Below are positions 1-9,472 of a DNA stretch of 64,000 bases, piece after piece. The translations under genes and the position numbers were made by a program. The notes below the pieces were generated by a model. The model saw nothing but the letters and a program-made list of their open reading frames with translations. It searched no databases and was not told where the DNA came from. Each line of letters starts with the position of its first letter. Position 1 is the stretch's first letter. Source of the stretch: Panax quinquefolius (Eukaryota; Streptophyta; Magnoliopsida; Apiales; Araliaceae); NCBI GenBank assembly GCA_020205615.1, contig CM035151.1, positions 43,644,977 to 43,708,976 on the forward strand, given 5' to 3'.

Positions 1-720
1 TTGCTCCCAACTTTGTATTGCTTCAATCTTCACGGATCAACAGATATTCCATGTTTCGACACTGACGTGCCCAAGAAATGCTACTTCCTCGCCGTAACTC
101 GCATTTCTTCAATTTGGCATATAGTTTGTTTTCACGAAGCCTTTGGAGTACCGACTTCAAATGGTGCTCATGATCTTCACGACTTTTGGAATATATGAGG
201 ATGTCATCAATAAAAAACAACAACAAACCGATCCAAATATTCCTTAAATACTCGGTTCATCATATCCATGAAAAGTAGGGAGCATTAGTCGATCCAAAAG
301 ACATGACTAAGAATTCATAATGCCCATCTGGGGAGTTTCAAGGCGGTCTTTGGAATATCCTCGATTCTAATCTTCATTTGATGATATCCGAGCGAAGATC
401 GATTTTGAAAAGAATTGTGCCCCTTGCAATCGGTCAAACAAGTCATCAATACGAGGTAGAGGATACCTATTCTTGATGGTGACATGGTTCAATTCCAGAT
501 AGTCAATACAAAGTCGATACTCCGTCTTTCTTCTTTACGAATAAAACAGAGCACCCCAAGGAGATGTACTAGGACGAATGAAACCGATGTCCAACAATTC
601 CTCGTAGTTGAACCTTTAACTCCCGTGATCACCTCGTTTGGGTTCCTCGATTTTGACCGATCACAACAAACGCCTTCCGGAATCGTTGATTTTGCCTTTT
701 TTGGGACGATCTTTTGAGTC
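1..720 (-). pseudogene. pol: Reverse transcriptase fragment of element A
   Basis: Reading leftward on the minus strand, about 550-700 encodes the RT approach region (GFIRPSTSPWGA and VLF-like motifs, frameshifted), and 380-500 encodes [18 protein letters not shown] followed by an FSKIDLRS-type strand. Bases 23-226 encode the catalytic [11 protein letters not shown] motif and the [23 protein letters not shown] helix region, given here only by its key residues. The frame changes several times and contains stops, so no enzyme is made. Almost no protease coding sequence remains between the gag knuckle (about 790) and RT (about 650): the text passes within roughly 100 bp from a gag/PR linker to the RT start. 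An internal deletion therefore removed PR and the linker. Confidence 0.8.
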
Positions 721-739
721 ACCGCCCCCATTGAACTAG

Positions 740-1844
740 GTTTAGCTCATTGTATAATCTCGAGCGATATGTCCTTCCTTTCCACAATTATAGCATACCT
801 TGAATCTTGTGGGCGTTTGGTGATATGTCCCTCTTTTCGCATTTATAATAATATACGACCGGTGGTCGTTCTCCTCCCTTAGAACCGATTTGTCGCTGTG
901 ACCTTTGTCGTCTTCACATGGTCGTTGTTAAATCTCCTCTTTTTAAAATCTCCTCCCCGACTCGCTTCTTCTATTTTCATGGCCATGATTACCACAGAGT
1001 GGTTACCATTTTTGTCCGTCTATTTCTTTCTCATTTGGTTATCATTATTCATTGTTCGCTATCTCGGTACGATCCTCGTTGTGGTCCCTCGGTTACTGCA
1101 TTTTCGTTATCTCGCTCTAATAATTGAGCCACATTTACAACATCTGAATAGAGAGAAAATTTATGAGAAATGAGATCTTGGCGACGTACGGGTTTCAAAC
1201 CTCTAAGAAACATCCGCGTCATCGTTCCTCATTCTCCACCAAATGAGGTGCAAACCGGATAACTCGCAAACTTTGCCTCGTCTTTCGAGACACCGCCATG
1301 TTGTTCCGCTCTAGTCTAATAAACTCCACTTCCTTCATATGATTTAACACTTTCGGGAAAGTATTTGTCATTAAATATTTTCAAACGTCTCCCAAGACAT
1401 GCCGAAAAGCGTTTGGATGGGTACGCTTCACGAGACTCCCACCAGATGAGTCCGCTTCGCCACGGAACATAAAGGTGGCGAATGGAACCTTCGTTCCTCC
1501 GTGCATCCCAAGACATCGAATATCTTGGTAATTTGCTTGACCCATGTTTTCGCCATGATCGGATCGACTTTCCTTAAATTTTGGTGGTCCCAACTCTTTG
1601 AAGCGCGCTTGCATTTTGTGACAACCCGTGAATTGCTATCATTTCCTCCTCGTATTTTGAACACGAAGTCTCCTCGTCGATTTTGCATGAATTGCAAAAA
1701 GCCTCTAAACATTCCTCGTTCATCATCCTTTCGGTGGTGTTGTTCACAGGAGGAACATTGCCGACTGTTGCACGCGTTCTCCTCGTTGGTGAGTCTGAGC
1801 GTCTCCACGGTCTCATTTCCATTGTTAATATTCTCATTCGACAT
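740..1844 (-). pseudogene. gag: gag of element A, frameshifted
   Basis: The likely start is the ATG at 1844 (minus strand), giving MSNENINNGNET. The equivalent start opens gag in elements B, C and E. Downstream come the MFRGFLQFMQNRR segment, the capsid core with KTWVKQITKIFDVLGC (about 1490-1560), pieces matching an FNDKYFPESV motif (about 1335-1380), and at about 750-800 a zinc knuckle reading CYNCGKEGHIARD, the last Cys changed. Several frameshifts break the frame. The family role is the structural capsid protein of the cytoplasmic virus-like particle. The assignment rests on these motifs and on synteny with the other three copies. Confidence 0.75.
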
Positions 1845-2016
1845 TCTCAAATATCGTCATAAAACAAGGGTTAATTAAGGAAATCAATATATCACATAAT
1901 ATCCCTATATCTTGACCAACTAACAAATAAGCTTAGGTAGGACACACTAGCGAAGGATTTATTCATCTCTCCCTCCTAGTTCTATTCCCGATCTCGCTTG
2001 GAGATCATATCCCTAA

Positions 2017-2028
2017 GCTCTGATACCA
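2017..2028 (-). other. Primer-binding site of element A (tRNA-Met type)
   Basis: The minus strand reads TGGTATCAGAGC, the usual plant primer site complementary to the 3' end of initiator tRNA-Met. It lies about 165 bp inside the LTR edge instead of next to it, and a second, weaker copy sits directly at the LTR (2184-2194). The local context GTCACAG before this copy imitates an LTR end. Confidence 0.7.
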
Positions 2029-2195
2029 ACTGTGACCCTCATGGTGCTTCAACCACAGCACCTCACAATGGTACCTATCAGTTTTGCCACCGCAAAATGG
2101 CGTCCCCTACGGAGAGTCTGGCTTCGGTGCATCCCCCCAAAAATGAAGTCACCAAATGAGAGGCTCGGGGCTCTTTACTTATGGCTCGATACCAA
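2029..2195 (-). other. Leader module with second PBS-like sequence
   Basis: These 167 bp lie between the LTR edge at 2196 and the canonical primer site. On the minus strand the module opens with TTGGTATCGAGCC, a degenerate primer site, and ends in GGGTCACAG just before the canonical site. About 110 bp of it (around 2060-2170) resembles 52707-52815, a segment sitting inside the eroded pol of element C. It has no convincing coding frame. Confidence 0.5.
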
Positions 2196-2749
2196 TGTGA
2201 CGCCCCCAAAATAGGTATACATCACCTATTCGAGTTGTGTCGATACATGGTACGTAAACAACTACAACTTTATTATTACAATCAGTAAAAGCGTGAGTTT
2301 GAATACAAATATTATCTTCTAGACATAATATCTATACTCAAATAAATCCTCATCACATTTATTGATACATTATTTTACAAAATGGTGAGGACTACTAAAC
2401 AATTCTTTCTAAAACCTTCATTCCATACCCAGAGACTAAGCATACTCGCTTATATTCTCGCCTCCCGAGAGAAGAAAAATTGAACAAAAAGGAAAAGGGT
2501 GAGCTCAACTAGCCCAATAAAGAATATTATGACTAAGATAATATACAACAAATTATCGTTAGTCTTCAACAGGAAAAATCTAATAGAATACAATAGACAA
2601 CAAATTTTAAATCAATATTCGCAATGAAATAATAATTCATTAGAAGAGTTACGTAGAGAATGCAAACTACTATCTTTTATGTATGAATTTAAAAGTTCAT
2701 CGTCATCTTTTATCCCTGTAACATCAATCAATATTTATACGAATCAAAT

Positions 2750-2885
2750 ATTCATCTTTGCACCTCTGAGCCAAAGATATTCATCGATTGGTCATGTTCA
2801 TCTAAACACTGTTCATCTTTGCACTACGGCCAAAGATATTCATCGAAATCATTCATCTTTGCACTGGCCAAAGATATTCAATAAT
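2750..2885 (-). repeat. Tandem sub-repeats in LTR A (about 3 copies)
   Basis: Imperfect copies of a module containing CATCTTTGCAC, then GCCAAAGATATTCATCGA, spaced by about 40-60 bp. The same module is repeated four to five times in both LTRs of element C, so copy number varies within the family. Confidence 0.6.
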
Positions 2886-3456
2886 ATCATCATTTAAGAA
2901 TGAGGATGATGAAAAATATTTTTAAAGAAGCGAATCCAATTGAAACAAAATGACAAGGATTAAGGATTAAGGATTCGTACTTTGTTTTATCCATGTCCAA
3001 AAATACCTCAAAATAATCACGGTGGTGTAAAATTCAAGAATGATCAAAACATGGATACAATCAAAGCTAGTATCCGAATAGATATTTTGACGAAAAGAAA
3101 ATTTTTCATTTTCGATGAATAGTGCCGTATTCGTGAATAAGATCAGATATCGTGAATAAGTAGTGTCGATACGTGAATAGTAACTCAGACACCAAAAGTT
3201 GCAAATCGATAAAAAAACTTCAGATCAATATTCAAACATAATGATATTGAAGAAATAATATCATTACGAAAAAAATAATATCCCTTACCTCGAAAGATTA
3301 GTACTTCATTTGGAATACTAGGTTATAGTCTTTGAAGGAACTTGCAAATCTAACAATACTCAAAGTATACTCAAAATACTCACAAGAATACGCCGATAAT
3401 ATAGAGAGAGAAAACTTCGGTTTTACGGTGTGATTTTCAATTCTAACCTAAGCACC

Positions 3457-3466
3457 CTATTTATAG
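3457..3466 (-). promoter_or_regulatory. TATA box of LTR A
   Basis: The complement reads CTATAAATAG, at the same place as in the LTRs of B (19655-19664), C (50541-50550 and 56370-56379) and E (61224-61233). This conserved position marks the likely U3 promoter. Confidence 0.55.
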
Positions 3467-4793
3467 GAAAATGCTTAGAACACCAAAGCGTAAAATTTAA
3501 TATAATATTAATATATATATTAAGATTTCTCGCCCACCTTTCTAGATCTGATCTCACTTATTATGCACATGTTGTAGCCCACAAAACAAACAAAAAACGT
3601 TTTATTATTTAAAATATTTTAAACTTTCAAAAATCAATTATTTTGAGCTTGAACTTCAATAATTCATAATAAATAGCCCTTCTATCAGAAAATTGAATCT
3701 CTCAAGTTTTTATAGGAAATTCAATTCTCTACAACTTTGCGGAAGAAAGTTTTCCAAATTCTAAGCAGAAATTGGTAGAAATCCACAAACGGGATTTTTT
3801 ACAGTTATAATCAAATTTCATCAATAAATGGGGTCCATCGACATGTTTAACATGTTTTAAACATTTATTGCAACAAAAATACTCTTTCTCCTCGTATACT
3901 CATATATCCCACATTCATTGTAAAAATATCACCATTATTATATTATTAAAATATAATAATACATTATCTTATCGAGAAAAAGATAAAATTTCAATTTTCA
4001 ACAATTGTCACATTAAAATTTTTCTCCATCTATATCCACATAAAATCAATATTTTCCTCATCATATGAATCAATAATTAATTATTCACAAATAATATGAG
4101 AATCACAATATTGACAACCGAGTGCGGTTTCAGGAAAGAGGGGCTTTCCAATAAGAATTTCTCCTTCTTGGCGCATGCAATTAGGTGACCAAACCTCTCC
4201 TTAGATGTAACTTTCTAGACATTGCCAATAATGTTATCTAATAATATTATTCGGATAATATGAATTATTGCTTCGATAATAAAAAATATCTTGTGTAATG
4301 ACAATTATTCAAACAACAATGAATATAAAATATCAACGCAAAGAATTATTAAATCAATAAAATACTAAAATAAGTAATTATCGTAACCATTATTGAGTAG
4401 TGCCTTCTTACGTAAGAATCAATAATTGGTGCAATACCGTGTGCTACTTGTGTTTTAACCAAAGAGTATTTTAAGCAAGATAATCTTGATAACAACTACC
4501 GTTATTTTTAAACAACTTATATTTGTCGTTTTCTTCATCCAATAACTTTCCGTTATGGGCCCACACATTACATTCGCTTGTTTGTCGCACGAATATTCCA
4601 CGACAGTCATTTAATATTCCACGACCAAACGAATATTCCCCGACAACAATGAATATTTTATAACCACTTGCTTATTTTGAAATATTTGCGTATTTTACCC
4701 CTAACTATCCACATTAATCACATCAACCCTTACTATTTCAAAATAATAAATAGAGAAAATTAAATTTCATTAATAATAAGTTGGGGTCTTACA

Positions 4794-4986
4794 ATGAGTC
4801 TCTCTCGTCTGGTGTTGCATGAATTGTAGAAAGCTGCTAAACACCCCCATCGTTCATCATTTGGTCGGTGGTGTTATTTATAAGAGGAATATTGCCTTCT
4901 TGATACACATTATCCTGGTTATTGATTGACAGTGACTAAATGGTCTCATATGATCCATTGCTTATCTCCATATTTTCACATGTCAT
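4794..4986 (-). pseudogene. gag: gag N-terminal fragment of element B
   Basis: The start ATG is at 4986 on the minus strand, opening MTCENMEISNGSYET, which parallels the gag openings of elements A, C and E. It continues to a DQMMNDG-like segment and is then cut by element A at 4794. Stops occur within the first 60 codons. Only the variable N-terminus is present, so no capsid domain is encoded here. Confidence 0.65.
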
Positions 4987-5155
4987 TCTCAAATATTGCC
5001 TTAAAACAAGGGTTAATAAAAAAATTGATACGTCACATATTATCCCTTTACTTCGACCGACCAATTAGATAATAAATAAGCTTAGGTCGGACACACTAGC
5101 GAAGGTTTTACTCGTCTCTCCCCTCCCAAATCTCCACCAGAGATCATATCCTTAA

Positions 5156-5167
5156 GCTCTGATACCA
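5156..5167 (-). other. Primer-binding site of element B
   Basis: The minus strand reads TGGTATCAGAGC, two bases from the LTR edge at 5170. It is the tRNA-Met-type site and the best preserved of the minus-strand primer sites in the window. Confidence 0.8.
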
Positions 5168-5169
5168 AC

Positions 5170-5297
5170 TGTGACGTCCCCAAAATAGGTCTAAACAACC
5201 CATTCTGAGTCGCTAAATACATGGTACAGAATCCATATACAAACTTTTTATATACAACTATTAACTGTCGTGTAAAATACGATAAAACATAAGCTGG
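5170..5297 (-). repeat. LTR of element B, left piece
   Basis: The first 128 bp of B's LTR in plus coordinates, beginning TGTGACGTCCCCAAAATAGG. It breaks off at the Athila insertion and resumes at 18261. The last five bases, GCTGG, are one copy of the Athila target duplication. Confidence 0.8.
5293..5297. other. Target-site duplication of Athila element, left copy
   Basis: The left copy GCTGG pairs with ACTGG at 18256-18260, differing at one base. Five bases is the usual duplication for Ty3/gypsy integration. Confidence 0.7.
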
Positions 5298-6872
5298 TGA
5301 TAAGTGGGTTTTACACCTACTTATTAGATAGCAATTCACGCGAACTGTGCCCATCTCAAGTACATTTTAGTGTGTTTTTAGTTGCATTTCATGATATTTT
5401 GCATTGCATTTACTTAAAACTCCTTTTGGTGAAAAAGTGCAGGAAACGACCTAATTTGGTGGAATTAGAGGGCACGAGGCGAATGGACACATGAAGCGAG
5501 GCACAAGCTGGGATATGCGTGGCATGAGGATCAAGGAGCAGAAGACTAAGCGTGGATGGATAAAGGAAGGAAGGAGCAAATGACGGATCGATTTGCAGCA
5601 AAAGAAAACCGAACTCAACATTGCGCAGGTTGCCGCGGCAGACAAGCTTGGGAACGCATGGCGCCATGAAAGCACCCTTTGGATAACATGACATGATGAA
5701 AGTTGAGCCGCCGCCGAGGATTACTCGGGGGAAGCCTTGATCATGCGATGATCTTGATTTGTTTTATTTTAATTTTTAATTAAAAGGGTTGTAATTGGTT
5801 TAAAATGATTTCTGACTGGTGTCAGAGGGGGGATTATTCAGTTTTACGTATTTTCATTTTTCGTAACTAGGGTTTACACGCTGAGAGAGATTCCAACGTA
5901 GAAGGAAGCCTAAATTCTACTTTTCTAATCCTTCTTGGGATTCTCTATCAGTGTGGATTTTTATTAGTAGTTGCTGGATCTACATGAGGATTTGAACGTT
6001 TATAGTGGATTATAGTCAGCAATTGGTTTGATCGTTTCTATCTTTCATCTTTCAATTGTTTGCGTATTAGCCATATTTACCTTTGATCCCATAATGGCTT
6101 TTGGTTCAGTCATGAACTAAACTCCATTATGGGATTAACGAATTTTAATATGTAGTTTGGTTGCATGCTTGAATGCTGGATTGTTTTACATATCATATGG
6201 GATTTCTATCATGATTGTTTTGCATGTATGAATGCTTGATCGCCATTCGTCTTTAGTACTTGTATGGAATTGACAATGAACATGCAAGTATGGATTGTAA
6301 CATGATAACATACGTATATGGGGCTGTTTTGTATGGCTTATATATTTCGTGAATCAGATAGACATATACTGTTTCACCGTATGAGTTAGAATAAGGGCTT
6401 ATGCTTAAATTCAATATGATTGCAATTTCACATAGACATATAGTGATTTTGGTTATATTGATGATTACATAGAGTCTATCGCTTGTGGATGTTGTGTAAG
6501 TAGGTCATAGTACATTGAAAAATGGCTATGACTCTTTTAGTGCTCTTGGCTACTTGCCTGTGATATGTGAACAAGTCTTGCATGATAGTGGTGATTAGAT
6601 GAAATATTAAATAAAGTTAGGGTCCCATTACTTTCAGATTTGATTTATTACATCTTTATTATTGGTTTAGTCGTTATTGGCGATTAACGTAATTCACCAA
6701 TCATATTCATTAGTTTAAGCATATGAATATAGCGATTTAATTGATGCATGGTAATTTAAATTAAACAACTTTCCCCGTGGGATCGATATTTTACTTGCTC
6801 TGTATTACTTGTTGACACATGTATGCTTGCATGAGTTAGAGCTTTTTTGTTAGAACTAAAAAAGAGGCAACA
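5298..6872 (+). repeat. 5' LTR of Athila element
   Basis: This LTR is 1575 bp, starting TGATAAGTGGG and ending GAGGCAACA. It aligns with the 3' LTR (16685-18255) over its whole length with few substitutions, except at about 5570-5755, where the GC-rich sequence differs strongly between the two copies. Confidence 0.92.
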
Positions 6873-6878
6873 AGTTTT

Positions 6879-6896
6879 TGACGCCGTTGCCGGGGA
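6879..6896 (+). other. Primer-binding site of Athila element
   Basis: The sequence TGACGCCGTTGCCGGGGA lies six bases after the LTR end. The usual Athila site, generally assigned to tRNA-Asp, is TGGCGCCGTTGCCGGGGA, so this copy has one change (G to A at its third base). Confidence 0.8.
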
Positions 6897-7014
6897 AAGG
6901 CATTTAAATTATTATTATTATCATTAGTTTTAAGCTATATTGTATGACTTAGACAAATCTATTCTTATCTCATTTCCATTTTTGTTTTTATTTCAGGAAC
7001 TTGTATAAATTTTT

Positions 7015-8690
7015 ATGCACACGCGGTCATCCAACCCCGACTTAACACCTGTTCAGGACAACATAAACGGGAGAGGTTGGAAAGAGAGCGTTCGTAGAAA
7101 TTTACAAGCACAGTTAGAAAGTACTACGACTAATATGGCAATTTGAGGCACAAGGAAGAAGAGCAAAAGAGAGGAGCATAGGGCTCGAAGGAATATTCCA
7201 TGCCCAATATTAATGGATTCTGATCTAGCATCGTCAGACCAACGATAGCAGCCAATACATTTGAGATAAAAACGGGCACTATTCAGATGGTACAAAATTC
7301 GGTACAGTTTGGGGGTGCCGCTACAGATGATCCGAATGAACACCTGTTGAGTTTCATCGAAATTTGTGATACATTCAGATACAACGGTGTGACGGAGGAT
7401 GCTATCAGACTTAGGCTATTCCCATTCTCATTGAGGGATAAAGCAAGAAGTTTGCTTCATTCTTTGCCAGCAGGATCTATAACTACATGGGAGGACTTAT
7501 CATAGAAATTCTTAGCCAAGTTCTTCCCAATGGCTAAGACTGCAAAGATGAGGACAACTATCTCTCAGTTTGAGCAACAACAGGGCGAGTCCTTATATGA
7601 AGCATGGGAGAGATATAAAGAGATGCTGAGAAAATGTCCACATCACGGTATGCCAGATTGGATGGTGATCAACACATTTTATAACGGATTGGGATGGCAG
7701 TCGAGACCGATTGTAGATGGAGCTGCAGGAGGGGCATTATGGGTAAAAAGCTACGAGGAAGCCTATAACCTCATCGAGACAATGTCATCAAATGATTTTC
7801 AGAATCCTACATCTCGAATGCCACAGCCTAAGGTTGCAGGTGTGTTGGAAGTAGATGCTATCACGCAGTTGTCAGCATAGATGGCAGCCATGGCGAAGAA
7901 AATAGATACATTAACAGAAGGTAAAACGAAGACGGTTGCCTTCGTATGTGAGATTTGTTCGGGGTCACACTCGACAGATCAATGTGCTATCAGCTCGGAG
8001 TCGGTACAGTATGTGAGCAATTATAGAAAAGACCAAGGTCAGTTTCAGAACACATACCACCCCAACAACCGAAATCATTCAAACTTTAGTTGATCAAATA
8101 ACCAAGGGAATCAGCAAAATCAGTTTCAAACAAATAATCAGTTTTAGTCACAACCAGCGTAACCACAGTTTAATCCTAGACCACCTTTTCCGCCGGGATT
8201 TTCTCAACAACAACAACATCACACTCCAGCTGCACCTCAACAAGAAAAGAAATTAGAATTGGAGGAGATGATGATGAAATACATGGCAAATACAGAAGTT
8301 ATGATCAAAAGCCAAGCAGTGGCTATAAATAATCTGGAAACTCAGATGGGGCAGATGGCGAACATGCTTACAAACGGACCCCATGGTTTATTGTCGAGTA
8401 ATACAGAAACAAATTCGCGAAGAGACGGGAAGGAACAGTGTCAAGCTATCACATTAAGGTCTGGGAATAACACTACAGACACTGCAAGTCACACGCTTGG
8501 CCCAATTATCTTGAGGAGGAGGCATGGTGGCCATGAGGCAGAAAGCGGTCGATTGCTAAAGAAGAAAGTCTGGAAAAATCTGAGGTTCAGCAAGAAGAGA
8601 AAGATAAATCAGGTTCAGAGGAGAAACTTAAGAGTTCAGTATCACCAATTCACCCTCAAGTTCCGTATCCGTAAAGATTAAATAAGCAAA
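7015..8690 (+). pseudogene. gag: Athila gag polyprotein region, broken
   Basis: The likely start is the ATG at 7015 (MHTRSSNPDLTPVQD), followed by a frameshift before 7287. The capsid-type domain begins at 7287 with FGGAATDDPNEHLLSFIEIC and continues in the same frame through 7530-7880 (AWERYKEMLRKCPHHGMPDW). A zinc-knuckle-like CEICSGSHSTDQC lies at about 7950, followed by a Gln/Asn-rich stretch, a probable coiled segment (MGQMANML) and the ITLRSG motif near 8450. In-frame stops at 7503, 7878, 8091, about 8146 and about 8161 mostly look like CAG/CAA-to-TAG/TAA or TGG-to-TGA changes. Near 8500 the frame shifts to that of the protease. The intact family protein forms the particle core. Confidence 0.85.
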
Positions 8691-8719
8691 GGGAAGATAA
8701 GCAATTCAGCAAGTTTTTG

Positions 8720-9472
8720 GAGATATTTAAAAAGTTGTAAATCAATATACCTTTCGCCGAGGCATTGGAACAAATTCCAAGCTATGCAAAGTTCATGAAG
8801 GGTATAATGTCAAGGAAAAGGAGGTTAGATGAATTTGAGACAGTAGCCTTGATGAGAAGAATGCAAGGCAAGATGCTTATTGGTTACCTCCGGTTAAAGG
8901 ATCAAGGCGGTTTCACAATCCAGGTGCGTATAATTGGGAAGATGAATTTTGAAAAATGTTTGTGTGATCTTGGGGCAAGTATCAATCTGATGCCCTTGTC
9001 ATTGTTCAACCAATTGGGATTGCCGGATCCAAGGCCAACAGACATTTCTTTGCAGCTAGCTGATAGATCCATCATATATCCACGAAGAATTGTTGAAGAT
9101 GTATTAGTGAAGGTGGACAGATTTATCTTTCCGACTGACTTCATCATTTTGGATTACGAGGAAGATAAAAATATACCAATCATACTGGGAAGACCATTCT
9201 TAGCCACAGGAAAGACTCTGATAGATGTTCAGAAGGGGGAACTCACTATGTATGTTCATGATCAAGAGGTCACCTTTAATGTCTTCAAAGCTATGAAGTT
9301 TCCAGCAGATGAAGAGGAATGTTTCCTGGTTGATTTGGTGGATCAGGTCGTAAATGATGAAGTACGGAGTCTAGTGGATGATGAACCTTTGAGGAGTGTA
9401 ATTGCTGAAAATTCAGATTTGGAGGACGAGGAACTTGACGAACTTGTGCAATATCTGGATACCACTCCATAA
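8720..9472 (+). pseudogene. pol: Athila aspartic protease region
   Basis: An open stretch of 235 codons (8765-9472) is preceded in frame by SKFLEIFKKL and INIPFAEAL after a stop at 8739. The active-site segment CDLGASINLMPLSLF starts near 8960, with the catalytic Asp at 8966-8968. The downstream flap and hydrophobic FIILDYEEDKNIPIILGRPF segment (about 9139-9200) is the second protease landmark. The C-terminal part is acidic. Family role: cleavage of the gag-pol polyprotein inside the particle. The frame ends in TAA at 9470-9472, and pol-like sequence continues beyond it, so this is part of a broken polyprotein. Confidence 0.85.

Larger units (their letters stand above)
1..4793 (-). mobile_element. 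Element A: Tekay/Del-like Ty3/gypsy retrotransposon, 5' part
   Basis: This is a minus-strand LTR retrotransposon whose 5' LTR is at the right (2196-4793). Leftward follow the primer site, a broken gag and a reverse transcriptase fragment that leaves the window at base 1. The gag sequence around WVKQITKIFDVLGC, the CCHC knuckle and the RT motif [11 protein letters not shown] place it in the Tekay/Del group of chromoviruses. The right edge abuts the gag of related element B at 4794, so A inserted into B. The 3' LTR lies outside the window, so the target duplication (right copy would be ATGAG, 4794-4798) cannot be tested. Confidence 0.85.
2196..4793 (-). repeat. 5' LTR of element A
   Basis: This LTR is 2598 bp. 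On the minus strand it starts TGTAAGACCCCAAC (4793 leftward) and ends GACGCCCCCAAAATAGG in complement at 2196. Homologous LTRs with the same two ends occur in elements B, C and E. A CTATAAATAG promoter box lies at 3457-3466 (complement), with short direct repeats around TTTGCAC...GCCAAAGATATTC at about 2750-2885. The sister LTR is outside the window. Confidence 0.85.

Noticed and set aside
1..198. Plus-strand 65-codon open frame at the window start
   Set aside because: It is the antisense shadow of the minus-strand RT fragment with [11 protein letters not shown].
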